DNA of 64,000 nucleotides from Salipiger profundus. Its GTDB lineage: Bacteria; Pseudomonadota; Alphaproteobacteria; Rhodobacterales; Rhodobacteraceae. Under the pieces are notes generated by a model. The model was not told where the DNA came from. It was given only the letters and a program-made list of their open reading frames with translations, and did not search any database. A program made the position numbers and the translations under genes. The stretch spans positions 2,249,501 to 2,313,500 of the forward strand of contig NZ_CP014796.1 of the NCBI RefSeq assembly GCF_001969385.1, given 5' to 3'. The first letter of the stretch is position 1. Each line of letters opens with the position of its first letter. Positions 44,804-53,664 of the stretch are shown here, in pieces.

Positions 44804-46170
44804 GACCTCACCCCCTGCCCAAGGTCGAGGCATGGTGCTCCCACGGCTCTGAACCGTTCGCTGGCGTGATGCAGAAGATCCTGCGTGACGGTGATGTAGA
44901 CCAGGGTGGAATTGATATCCCGATGCCCGAGGTAAGTCGCGAGGAACGGCAGCCGGTCCTGCGGATTGATGCCCGCTTTGTACCATTCCAAGATGCGGTT
45001 CACGACCATCGAGTGGCGCAGATCGTGAACGCGCGGCCCGGTTCGCCCTTGCAGTGGCTTGAACCCGGCGCGCCGTGTGACGTTAGTGAGCAGCCAGGTG
45101 ATCATTTCCGGCGTGTAGCGGCGGGTGCGGCCCTGCTCGTGCCAGAACAGACCGGCACATGGATCCTGCGATGCGCCGGCACGGCGCCGGGCTTTGATAT
45201 AGGCTCGAAGCTCGACCACCACGCTGGCGGGCAGCGGCAGGATCCTGGTTTTGAAGAACTTCGTTTGGCGAACCGTGATCGTACCGCTCTGGAGATTGAT
45301 GTCGCCAAGATCGAGACGGGCAAGCTCGCCCCGCCGCAAGCCTGCACAATAGGCCAGCACCAGCATGGTGTAGATCGTCAGCGGGCGAAGTGGTGACCGT
45401 GGTGAGGGGAAGGAACGAGCGACGTCGAGCATCCGTCGTATATCGGCAGGCGAGTAGATGTGGGGCTTGCGCCATTGCTTGACCACGTCCTTCTGCGGTC
45501 GCGGGTCCGGCCTGCGTGATGGGATCGATGGGTCCCGGTGACGGAAGATTTTCGTCAGGGTGCGCCTGAGATTTTCACATTCGACGGCGTGATTGCGCGT
45601 GGATTTCGCCGCCGCCCAGTGTGTGAGCATCACCCCGACCGGCTGCTCCTGGAGCGCCGGGTTCAGCTGCAGGAACTGGTCAAATCTCAACAACCGGGCA
45701 GACTGCGAAGTGTATTTGTACCCCCGGTTCCGCATCAGCGCGACGTGCTCAGCCAAAACCTCTCCCAGCACGCTGCCGAACGGCCGGGGCCGACGCAACT
45801 CGGCAAGGGCCTTTTCCGGATCGTGCGATGCCAGAGCGCGCCAGACTGGCATGCACTGCTTGATACTGCATGCTTCGCGCAGGGTGGTGACGGGATTGCG
45901 CTCGATCGCCTCGGTAATCAGAAGGTGATCGAGGAACCTGTCAACGATGCGGGTGCGGTGCAGCAGCGTAGTCGCTGCCCAGCATTCAGCCGATACCCGC
46001 AGCCACGCGACCAGCACATCCTGACCAAGTTCGCTGTGATGCTCGGCGACGTCCTGGAAGCCGTGCAAGACCTGCCGGTAGCAGGTTCGACTTTTCATGC
46101 TGCGCAGACCAAGGCCGGTGAGATGGTGGTCAATGATCGTGCGATCGGGATCGGGCCAGCGAGCGGTCAT
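44800..46170 (-). CDS. RIT tyrosine recombinase, second gene
   Basis: A 456-residue recombinase with Arg in CAGLRRGELARL, HDLRHSMVVNRIL and LGHRDINSTLVYI; the last Tyr is the nucleophile. It begins exactly where the first gene ends (ATGA overlap) and couples to the third gene likewise. Confidence 0.93.
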   Translation of the reverse strand: MTARWPDPDRTIIDHHLTGLGLRSMKSRTCYRQVLHGFQDVAEHHSELGQDVLVAWLRVSAECWAATTLLHRTRIVDRFLDHLLITEAIERNPVTTLREACSIKQCMPVWRALASHDPEKALAELRRPRPFGSVLGEVLAEHVALMRNRGYKYTSQSARLLRFDQFLQLNPALQEQPVGVMLTHWAAAKSTRNHAVECENLRRTLTKIFRHRDPSIPSRRPDPRPQKDVVKQWRKPHIYSPADIRRMLDVARSFPSPRSPLRPLTIYTMLVLAYCAGLRRGELARLDLGDINLQSGTITVRQTKFFKTRILPLPASVVVELRAYIKARRRAGASQDPCAGLFWHEQGRTRRYTPEMITWLLTNVTRRAGFKPLQGRTGPRVHDLRHSMVVNRILEWYKAGINPQDRLPFLATYLGHRDINSTLVYITVTQDLLHHASERFRAVGAPCLDLGQGVRS

Positions 46171-47399
46171 GCCAGCCCCTCCGCACCCGGCACATCAAGC
46201 GCAATGGCCCTGAGATCCTCGGTGGCAAGCTTGAGGTAGGGGGCCGTCGACGCGGTTGAGCGATGCCCCAAAAGGTCGCCGATGACTTTTTGCGGAACTG
46301 ACGTGCGCAGCATCTCGACCGCACGCGCATGGCGGAAGATATGCGGCCCGCATTTGCCTGGCGGCTTGATGCCGGCATCGCAGAGCCGCCGTCGAACCAG
46401 ACTGTATAGCTTCTCGAGCTTGCGATAGGGCGCGCGCGTGCGGATGAAGACTTCCCTGGCAGCGGTCGCTGGCCGTCCGGAACGCAGATAGGTGAGAACG
46501 GCCTCGCCCGCAGGCACCATCAGGGGCAGGAACGAGCAGGCTCCCGTTTTGCTGTGACGGACACGGATGGTTTCGCTCCGCCAGTCGATGTCCTCAATCC
46601 GCAGATTGCGGATTTCTCCAGACCGCAGCCCATAGGTTGCAAGGAGTTGCAAGATTGCGTAGTCCCGCAGCCCCGCCGGTGTCCTGTCCGCCCTCGCGCT
46701 TTCCAGTACCGCGGCGATCTGGTCCCGTTCCAGGATCGAGGGTACACCTTCATAGGCGTAGAGCAACGGCGCGATGATGTGCGGCGACAGGTCGGTCGCA
46801 ATGTGGCCCGCCCTATAGAGGTGACGCAGCAGCGAACGAAGCCGCTCCGCAACAGATTTCAGCGAGCTGCGCGTCAGCTTCAATGCACGCAGGTCCATAT
46901 AGCGGTCGGTGTCGTCGATACTTAGATCCATCAGACCTTCGGCACCGCATCGTTCGAGGTGCCAGGCCAGGAAGTGTCGGGCTTCCCACAGGAGCGCATG
47001 GATGCTGGGCCGGGCAAGGCCACGCTCATCGAGAAGCCAGGCCTCGTACTCGTTACAGATCGCAAATCGCAACGCGTCGGCCGCACAGGCCGCATTTGTA
47101 GCCGGTGGCCATCGGCCCTGCACAAGCCGCAGCAGCGCGTGAATACCCGCGCAGGGAATTTGGTGCCAGCGCGGACCAGGAAGGCGGCCGTGACGGCGCT
47201 GGAACAGCGCGACCGCTTCGCGCAGGTATTGCTCCACTTGGGCTTCGGTTACATCTGCGACCGGGATGTTCCGCTGCGCAAGATGGTCAAGAAAGCCGCG
47301 CGCGTAGGCGCAGTAATTCCTGACCACCACCGGGCTGTATCCTTGGCTGGTCAGTACGGTTTCGAGTTCGGTGATTACTTGGCGATCGGCTTTTGTCAT
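46167..47399 (-). CDS. RIT tyrosine recombinase, first gene
   Basis: A 410-residue recombinase. N-terminal core-binding domain (YSPVVVRNYCAYARGFLDHL), Arg in TYGLRSGEIRNL, HIFRHARAVEML and LLGHRSTASTAPYLK with the tyrosine nucleophile. It lies 110 bp inside the right inverted repeat, which therefore probably contains the promoter of the trio. Confidence 0.93.
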   Translation of the reverse strand: MTKADRQVITELETVLTSQGYSPVVVRNYCAYARGFLDHLAQRNIPVADVTEAQVEQYLREAVALFQRRHGRLPGPRWHQIPCAGIHALLRLVQGRWPPATNAACAADALRFAICNEYEAWLLDERGLARPSIHALLWEARHFLAWHLERCGAEGLMDLSIDDTDRYMDLRALKLTRSSLKSVAERLRSLLRHLYRAGHIATDLSPHIIAPLLYAYEGVPSILERDQIAAVLESARADRTPAGLRDYAILQLLATYGLRSGEIRNLRIEDIDWRSETIRVRHSKTGACSFLPLMVPAGEAVLTYLRSGRPATAAREVFIRTRAPYRKLEKLYSLVRRRLCDAGIKPPGKCGPHIFRHARAVEMLRTSVPQKVIGDLLGHRSTASTAPYLKLATEDLRAIALDVPGAEGLA

Positions 47400-47544
47400 C
47401 GCTGGCTCCTCCGCTGGTCAAACAACCGCAGAGGTTCGGCCGAAAATAATGCGGAGCAAAGCCGTCGATTGGCGCGGAAATGCGGGGAATTCATGCGCCT
47501 GTCCCACAGTCCTCCGCATTACGGCCACCTGATGATAAGTGAAG

Positions 47545-48321
47545 AGGCAAAAGAATGATGCTGCCGATGCGGAAGCGATCGTGATCGCGGCGCAACGCCC
47601 CGAGATGCGTTTCGTCTCACCTAAATCCGAAGAGCAGCAAGCCCGCGCCGCGCTGTTCCGCGCCCGCGAACGCCTGGTCCATCAGCGCACCGAGCTCGTG
47701 AACGCGCTCCGCGGGCTGCTCTACGAGTTCGGGCATGTTGTCCCTCAGGGCATCCGCCATCTCAAGGGCATCGAGGCCATTATCGAAGACCCTACCGCAT
47801 CCTTGCCGGACCTCGTCCGCGACGAATGCCGGGACATTCTGCTGCAGGTTTCCGAGAAGACCGCCCGCATCGAGGCGCGCACGAAGGCCGCCAGGAAACT
47901 TGCGGAGACCACGGACACTGCGCGGCGTCTCCAAACGATGCCCGGCGTCGGCCCGATGACCGCGCTCGCCGTCGAGGCTTTCGCGCCGGACATGGCAGAG
48001 TTCCGGCGCGGCCGCGACTTCGCCGCCTGGCTGGGTCTGGTTCCTCGCCAGCATTCCTCGGGTGGCAAGGAACGTCTCGGTCGTGTCTCCAAGTCGGGCC
48101 AGGCTGACATACGCAAACTACTGATCATCGGCGCAATGGCGCGGCTTACAGTCCGGGGGCGCAAGTCCGTTCCGACTGGCAGCTGGCTGGCCCGGATGCT
48201 GGCGAAGAAGCCGAAAATGCTGGTGGCCATCGCCTTGGCCAACCGGATGGCGCGGCAGCTCTGGGCGATGATGACGAAAGGCGAGGATTTCAGGGATCCG
48301 GCATCGGCAGGCGCGGCGTGA
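47545..48321 (+). pseudogene. IS110-family transposase, C-terminal fragment
   Basis: Continuation of the split IS110 transposase: RQKNDAADAEAIVIAAQRP supplies the further DEDD aspartates, and the C-terminal domain has TMPGVGPMTALAVEAF, FAAWLGLVPRQHSSGGKERLGRVSKSGQADIRKLL with the conserved serine. Joining it to 43437-43688 gives a complete protein of about 340 residues. Confidence 0.9.
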
Positions 48322-48967
48322 AGAAGCACGCTGCGGCGGGTTGATACCGGAGAAAGGGGTGCAGAAGGCGAAGACCCGAATGGGCAGAACGATCGGTCAG
48401 ATCGGGACGAGGGAAACCAGTGTAACCGCCAGAGCCAAGGAGCTCGCAATCGGGATTGGGCCTTGTCCGCAGATCACCATATCGGCCAGCGGCTTCAGGA
48501 CATGCCGCCAAGGAAGGCCTGACAGAGGACCGCGCTCGATCACCTGCCGAGAAAGGTTGGAAACCTCTTGCATAACGGACGGCAACCACAGAGGCGGTTA
48601 CGAAGCCTCCCGCGGAAGCGCGGGATCCCGGGGCAGCGCCTCGGGCGAGCGTCAAACCGAACCGAGGCCCCCACGGGGCCGGCATGCGGTCTGGTTAGTG
48701 AGTCCTTTCACCTGGAAGACCTTTCGGCCTTCCGTTTTCGAGTGAAGGCCAACGATGACACATCGCCTCCGGTTTTCATCCGGAGCATCCGTATTGTCGT
48801 CACATCAGCACCCCATCGTCTGCCGCTTCGAGGGCCTGCGCCCTGAGCAGCTGTACCGCTATGAGCTGCACCGCCGCGTTGAGCAACAGTGTGAATGGCA
48901 GATCAGGGGATTCCGCACCGCGGCAAAAGTCACTCAAACGAATGTCCGGAGAGGGCCGAGGCTGTCC
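48322..48967. other. IS110 right flank and unassigned sequence
   Basis: About 650 bases. The first part is probably the non-coding tail of the IS110 element. A short frame near 48755-48988 (PIVCRFEGLRPEQLYRYELHRRVEQQCEW) has protein-like composition, but I cannot match it to a family. No other gene is supported. Confidence 0.3.
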
Positions 48968-49634
48968 TCATTCATCCTCGCCGCTTGAAAAAGGTTCCGA
49001 AAAGCTCTCGCCTCTCAGGTGGCCGAACACCTGAGCTCCAAGGCTGCGGGTTGTATTTGTTGCTTTGTCCGGCAGTCCCATCTCATCACGCATTGCGAGT
49101 AGCAACTGGCGCGCTGGCTGTGGGGCGCCGTTCACTAAGGCTGTGAAGGATCCCGTCGCGTGACGACGGATCAGCACATTGCCATGTTGATAGGTGTCTA
49201 CCACGGTGCCGACGTCGAACCGGTCAGTAGTTGAGATGCGCGTAGGAAACGTCATCGCGTTGCGCATGAGGCGTCTTTTCCCTCGATACGGAGGTTTTGC
49301 TAGTTGCATCAGTTGCTCGGTGCTCGCATCGAACACGACTTCGACCGCCAGTTGATCTTCCGCAGTGTCAATCCAGACCACGATCACGCGGTCAACCAAA
49401 TTGATCGTCGCCTCATTGAAGTCAACCCCGGTCGAAGTTGTGATGGTTTTCACTGAAACCCGGAGGCCGTCTGAGTCGAGCAGATCGAAACCACGCTCAT
49501 TATTCTTTGAGGTAAGCTTCACTCCTAGATAATCCGCTACGAATGCCTCGCCGATCACCCCTGTATGAGCTCGAAGCTCCTGGGGAGAAATCCCCGCCTC
49601 AATCCCCGCGATGTAGGCCGCACGGCTGGCAGCT
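48968..49634 (-). pseudogene. 5'-truncated gene, DUF6998/restriction-endonuclease-like protein
   Basis: About 220 residues remain upstream-truncated by the IS3 element. GVIGEAFVADYLGVKLTSKNNERGFDLLDSDGLRVSVKTITTST has the layout G-E...D-(n)-V-K of restriction-endonuclease-like folds and recalls DUF6998. The rest (RVIVVWIDTAEDQLAVEVVFDA) is strand-rich. Function unknown; it may be transposon cargo. Start codon lost. Confidence 0.5.
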
Positions 49635-49687
49635 TGAACCGCTCCGGGTTTGTCGGAGGCTCCAACTCCTGAGTAAGGTGGAGCATC

Positions 49688-50011
49688 ATGAGCAAGACAA
49701 CGAACAAGTTTTCCCCCGAAGTGCGCGAGCGTGCGGTGCGCCTGGTTCTCGACAATGAGGGTCAGCATGGATCGCGCTGGCAGGCCGTCATGTCGATTTC
49801 CGCGAAGATCGGCTGTGCGCCACAGACCCTGAACGAGTGGGTCAAGAAGACCGAGGTCGACAGCGGCAAGCGGGCTGGTATCCCGACCGACATGGCCGAG
49901 AAGATGAAGGCGCTGGAACGGGAGAACCGGGAGCTGCGTCAGGCAAACGAGATCCTGCGCAAGGCGAGCGCATATTTTGCGATGGCGGAGCTCGACCGCC
50001 GGTCGAAGTGA
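49688..50011 (+). CDS. IS3-family transposase OrfA
   Basis: A 107-residue helix-turn-helix protein ([27 protein letters not shown] ... [13 protein letters not shown]) with a leucine-zipper tail ([32 protein letters not shown]). The final [23 protein letters not shown] is diagnostic of IS3 OrfA. Its stop overlaps OrfB. Confidence 0.95.
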   Translation: MSKTTNKFSPEVRERAVRLVLDNEGQHGSRWQAVMSISAKIGCAPQTLNEWVKKTEVDSGKRAGIPTDMAEKMKALERENRELRQANEILRKASAYFAMAELDRRSK

Positions 50012-50916
50012 TGGTCGAGTTCATCGACGATCAGCGAGGGGAGCACGGGGTCGAGCCGATCTGCAAGGTTCTGCCGATCGCCCCATCCACCTACTACGAT
50101 CACCTGGCGAAGCGGGCCGATCCGGCCCGATTGTCAGATCGAGCCCGGCGCGACGCAGTCCTGCGGCCCGAGATCGAGCGCATCTTCGAGGAGAACTGGC
50201 GTGTCTACGGCGTGCGTAAGGTCTGGCATCAACTGGATCGGGAGGGTTTCACCGTCGCCCGTTGCACCGTGGCTCGGCTGATGAAGGGCATGGGTATTCA
50301 AGGCATCATCCGGGGCAAGCCGCACAAGACGACCACCCCCGACAAGAAGGCCCCGTGCCCGCTGGACAAGGTGAATCGGCAGTTCCGCGTGCCCGCGCCG
50401 AACATGCTCTGGGTCAGTGATTTCACTTACGTCGCCACCTGGCGAGGGTTCGTCTATGTCGCCTTCGTCATCGATGCTTACGCTCGCCGGATCGTCGGCT
50501 GGCGGGCGAGCCAAACAGCGCATGCAGGCTTCGTGCTCGATGCCTTCGAACAGGCTGTCCACGATCGCTGCCCGGTTAAGGGCGCGGGGCTCGTCCACCA
50601 TTCCGACCGCGGGTCGCAATACCTGTCGATCAAATACACTGAGAGGCTCGGCGAGGCCGGCATCGAACCTTCCGTGGGCAGCGTCGGCGACAGCTACGAC
50701 AACGCGTTGGCGGAAACGATCAACGGTCTCTTCAAGGCCGAGGTGATCCATCGCCGCGGCCCGTGGCGCAACTTCGAGGCCGTCGAATATGCCACCCTCG
50801 AATGGGTCGACTGGTTCAACAACCGCCGCTTGCTCGAGCCGATCGGGAACATCCCTCCGGCGGAAGCAGAGGCAAACTTCTACGCCGCTCTGGAAACGGA
50901 AGACATGGCAGCGTAA
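50011..50916 (+). CDS. IS3-family transposase OrfB
   Basis: A 301-residue rve-type integrase. The DDE residues lie in LWVSDFTYVATWRGFVYVAFVIDAY, LVHHSDRGSQYLS and the Glu of DNALAETINGLFKAEV. It lies in the -1 frame relative to OrfA, consistent with production of an OrfAB fusion by programmed frameshifting. Confidence 0.95.
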   Translation: MVEFIDDQRGEHGVEPICKVLPIAPSTYYDHLAKRADPARLSDRARRDAVLRPEIERIFEENWRVYGVRKVWHQLDREGFTVARCTVARLMKGMGIQGIIRGKPHKTTTPDKKAPCPLDKVNRQFRVPAPNMLWVSDFTYVATWRGFVYVAFVIDAYARRIVGWRASQTAHAGFVLDAFEQAVHDRCPVKGAGLVHHSDRGSQYLSIKYTERLGEAGIEPSVGSVGDSYDNALAETINGLFKAEVIHRRGPWRNFEAVEYATLEWVDWFNNRRLLEPIGNIPPAEAEANFYAALETEDMAA

Positions 50917-50955
50917 CTAACCGAAATCAGCCTCCGGCAAACCTGGCGCGGTTCA

Positions 50956-52544
50956 GTGATCGGCAATATGCCCTCCGCGGTGAGCGCTTCGCTGCGGAGT
51001 TCCTGACTGGGCCCGTCACCCGCTTCTGCCCCTCCTGCCTGGCCGAGGATGCCGCGGGTGCTGCGCGTCCCGCCACCAAGTGGCGGCACCGTTTGATCTG
51101 GTCACTGTCCGTGGTCAGGGTGTGTCCCGTGCATCAGATCCCGTTGCTCAGCCACCGCAGCGGGAAATGGGACGACGGTGCGCATGAACTTCAGGCGTTG
51201 CCTTGGGAGAAAGATGCGCTGGCGGTCGGACCCAACGCCTCGCTGCGGCCTTCGCCGCTGCAGGACTATGTCGTCGCGAGGCTGGCGGGCGCTTCCGGCC
51301 CCGCATGGCTTGATGGCCAGGGGATCGAGCAGGGCGTCCGTGCCACCGAAATGCTGGGTGCAGTCATCGCGTTCGGAGCTGGGCAGAAGGCCTCCAACAT
51401 GACCGAGAGCATGTGGGATGAAGCCGGCCGCGCGGGGTGGGCGGTGATGAGCGAGGGGGAGGCGGCGATCCGTACCACCTTTATGGATCTGTTGAAGCGT
51501 TCCGAGACCAATCCCGGCTCCATGCATCCCAAGACTGCTTATGGCATGCTCTATGCTTGGATGTCCGCATCGCGGCTGACCAAGGATCCCGGGGCCATCC
51601 GCCCTCTTCTGCGGGAGCACCTCCTCGACACGGTGCCCCTGACGAAAGGGCAGATCCTCTTGGGCAGCCCTGTTGAGGCCCCCCGTGTCAGCAGTGTGGC
51701 CAAGATCGCGGCCGGAGAACTCGTACATCCGATGACGCTCCGGAACCTGCTCGCCGATCAAGGGCTCATTTCCGCCTCTGACCGTGAGGCCCCGTGCGGT
51801 CATATCTTCCTGCGCTACGACGAAGCGCGCGCGTCCATTCGGATGCTGAAGCATGCCGTGCCGGTCAGCCGCTTGCCGGAGATTCTGGGAGCATCACGCC
51901 CTATGGTCGCAGCCCTTCTTGAAATCGGTGCGCTCACGCGGCTTACGGAGGTCGAGGCGGCTTCCAGCAAAATGAGCAAGGCAGTCGATGGGCTGGAAAT
52001 GGCGGCTTTCCTTGAGGGGATGAAGGTGCGCCTTCCCGAAGTCGCGGAGAAGCCGACGACCATGGTGACGCTCGCCAAGGCTGCAGAGAAGGGCAGGGTG
52101 AAGATGTCCGTCATTCTATCGATGTTGCTGCAGGGGCGCTTGCTGCGTGCATGCCGTTTGGCCGGTGCTGCTGGCCTGGGGGCCGTTCTCGTGGACCCTC
52201 AGGAGATCAAGTCGAAGCTTGCGCTTCCCCGTCCTGGGATGAGCGGGGAGTTGGCGCTCATCATTCTCGGGTTCGATCCCTCCCGAGGCCGTCGCGTGTT
52301 CTGCCATCCCGAAGCGGCACCGCTGATCGCATCCGAGCCTTCCGGCGAGGACGTCTGGGTTTCGCCCACGGCGCTCGAGAACTTCCGGCAGAAATACGTG
52401 ACCAAGAAGAGGCTGCCTCTGGTCATGGGTGTGAGACCGCTCGCCATCGAGAAGTTGCTTCGGGAACGTGGGGTCAAGCCGATCTGGGACCCAAGGGAGT
52501 TCGGTGCTGCCATCTATGAGAAGGCAGGCCTGCCCAAGGTTTGA
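50956..52544 (+). pseudogene. tniQ: TniQ-family protein, 5' end lost at the IS3 junction
   Basis: About 528 residues remain. The TniQ zinc motif is present (FCPSCLAEDAAG ... VVRVCPVHQIPLL), followed by a long helical region ending KAGLPKV. The intact TniQ at 58104-59978 has about 96 residues before its CPACL motif; here only about 35 remain, so roughly 60 are missing. TniQ proteins choose target sites for Tn7-like elements. Location at the right end of the transposon, reading outward, fits a transposition gene. A terminator follows. Confidence 0.8.
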
Positions 52545-52570
52545 TCCGGACACCTACGACTTCGAATTGG

Positions 52571-52594
52571 ATGCCGCCGAAAGGCGGCATTTTT
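52571..52594 (+). terminator. intrinsic terminator after the tniQ remnant
   Basis: Perfect 8-bp stem ATGCCGCC / GGCGGCAT with a GAAA loop, directly followed by TTTT. A textbook terminator, 27 bp after the tniQ stop. Confidence 0.9.
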
Positions 52595-52611
52595 CTTGGA
52601 AAATCGATGGA

Positions 52612-52739
52612 CATTAATCCTGTGCCAAAAGGACAAACTGGCCGCCGTCGGTGCGAAGGGGATTTCTTGTAGTGATTTATTTCAATGACTTACGGGTATG
52701 TCGAGTGACCCCAATGGCGTTTTTTAGGTGGGTCCTACA
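52612..52739. repeat. right end of the transposon
   Basis: CATTAATCCTGTGC (52612-52625) is the exact complement of the left subterminal 14-mer; a GGACAAACTGG motif follows, and GTGGGTCCTACA closes the element at 52728-52739. Confidence 0.75.
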
Positions 52740-52913
52740 GAGTCAGAGAAAGCAGATGAATGCGCAAACGGAAGCATAAGTCTGCGCAAGGGGTGTCAAG
52801 GGCGAAACGTACCGCCTCGTGCCCTTCGGCTGCTCTCTGACGGACGGTGATAGAGGCGCTGGGGCGGACGCTCCGGCGCCTTTTGCTTATGGAGGGGATG
52901 TGCGGTTCGTGGC

Positions 52914-53282
52914 ATGAAGCTACGGATCCGGCAGAGGGCCGTTGTGCCCTCCCTGTATGAGCCTGAGCATGGCGCATTGGGGCTGGCTAGCGATGGTGAG
53001 ACCCTGGACACGAGGTCGCTTAGAAGCGGTGGGAACTCCACCATTAAGCCGACCCAAGCTGTCGCTACGATCCTCAGCCGATATCAGCGTCGGAGAAATT
53101 GTCAGGTGCCCGTCACAGCAACAGATGTCTACGCCGACAGCATTGCTCGCGTCTGTGGAGACGGCGTTGACCTCGACTCGGTCGAACGAGGCCTTATCCA
53201 CCTCAAGCGTCAGAAGGTAATTTCTGGCCGAAGACTGGTCGCCCTTCCTGGCCGCCACCAGCGTGAGAATAGACCTGAGTGA
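52914..53282 (+). CDS. hypothetical protein, possible winged-helix C terminus
   Basis: A 122-residue frame. The first 40 residues look random, but KPTQAVATILSRYQRRRNCQVPVTATDVYADSIARVCGDGVDLDSVERGLIHLKRQKVISGRRLVALPGRH reads like a small helical/winged-helix protein. Possibly the 3' part of a gene whose start has been lost. No family named. Confidence 0.4.
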   Translation: MKLRIRQRAVVPSLYEPEHGALGLASDGETLDTRSLRSGGNSTIKPTQAVATILSRYQRRRNCQVPVTATDVYADSIARVCGDGVDLDSVERGLIHLKRQKVISGRRLVALPGRHQRENRPE

Positions 53283-53426
53283 CGCCTCGCGAGGGCTTCC
53301 TGGGCCAGTTGACACAACGCTACCAAGGAAGACACTGAGCGTCGCAGCTCTGGGAATAGAGTGATGGCTTTAAGCGGCCATAGACACCGCTCGCGTCCGG
53401 CGCATGAAGGCGAACTGACCTGGCTC

Positions 53427-53456
53427 GAAGGGCGGAGAGCCAACGTTCGCCGCGGT
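53427..53456 (+). repeat. 30-bp dispersed repeat, copy 2
   Basis: GAAGGGCGGAGAGC then CAACGTTCGCCGCGGT; differs from copy 1 at only a few positions. Confidence 0.6.
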
Positions 53457-53535
53457 CACGAAGGCACCCCGTCCGCACCGCGGAAGCGGACATTTAGGCG
53501 AGAACCAAGACCGGAGCCCGTTCGATCGACACCAA

Positions 53536-53565
53536 GAAGGGCGGAGAGCTGACCTTCGCTGCGCT
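53536..53565 (+). repeat. 30-bp dispersed repeat, copy 3
   Basis: GAAGGGCGGAGAGC then TGACCTTCGCTGCGCT; about 80 bp after copy 2. Confidence 0.6.
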
Positions 53566-53613
53566 AAGAGCGAAAGCCCGCTTGCAGGCAATACCCGTAA
53601 ATCAAAAACTAAG

Positions 53614-53664
53614 GTAGTAGGTCTGCTTCCCTTCAGCCAGGTAATACCTCTGCAGACCTCCTAC
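53614..53664 (-). terminator. inverted repeat at the 3' end of the MBL/membrane protein unit
   Basis: GTAGTAGGTCTGC (53614-53626) and GCAGACCTCCTAC (53652-53664) form a 13-bp stem with one mismatch and a 25-base loop, overlapping the stop codon of the membrane protein gene. It may end that transcript. Confidence 0.35.

Larger units (their letters stand above)
43709..47544. mobile_element. recombinase-in-trio (RIT) element inserted in IS110
   Basis: Three overlapping tyrosine recombinase genes on the minus strand are bounded by perfect 35-bp inverted repeats at 43709-43743 and 47510-47544 (outer bases CTTCACTTATCATCAGGTGG). This is the RIT architecture. The element interrupts an IS110 transposase codon-precisely near FVK/RQKNDAADAEA. 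Twenty extra bases (43689-43708) lie between the IS110 break and the left repeat. Intact genes and repeats suggest it is functional. Confidence 0.9.
49635..50955. mobile_element. IS3-family insertion sequence
   Basis: A 1321-bp element with imperfect inverted repeats beginning TGAACCGC (49635) and ending GCGGTTCA (50955); the inner bases TTTG.CGGAGGCT also match. The flanking triplets differ, so there is no target duplication. Left and right flanks belong to unrelated genes, implying a deletion next to the IS. Confidence 0.9.
34286..52739. mobile_element. composite Tn7/Tn5053-superfamily transposon downstream of nrdJ
   Basis: The element starts TGTAGGACCCAC (34286) and ends GTGGGTCCTACA (ending 52739), a perfect 12-bp terminal inverted repeat with TGT/ACA tips. 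GAGTC flanks both sides (34281-34285 and 52740-52744), a 5-bp target duplication. These are hallmarks of Tn7 and Tn5053/Tn402 relatives. Subterminal repeats are also shared between the ends. Only a Lon-like AAA+ ATPase and a truncated tniQ remain of plausible transposition genes; no DDE tniA/tnsB is present, so it is probably not autonomous now. The interior has been invaded by IS5, IS66, IS110, RIT and IS3 elements. Confidence 0.85.
53283..53660. other. spacer with dispersed repeats
   Basis: No gene supported. It contains two copies of the 30-bp repeat (listed separately) and the arm of a dyad at the end of the next gene. Confidence 0.5.

Noticed and set aside
43683..47550. CRISPR array or phage integrase island
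   Set aside because: The repeats are one inverted pair, not an array, and three coupled recombinases with such ends fit a RIT element, with no phage genes.
48568..48988. Short plus-strand frames after IS110 as genes
   Set aside because: No ribosome binding site, no family match, and the frames overlap each other; probably IS flank.
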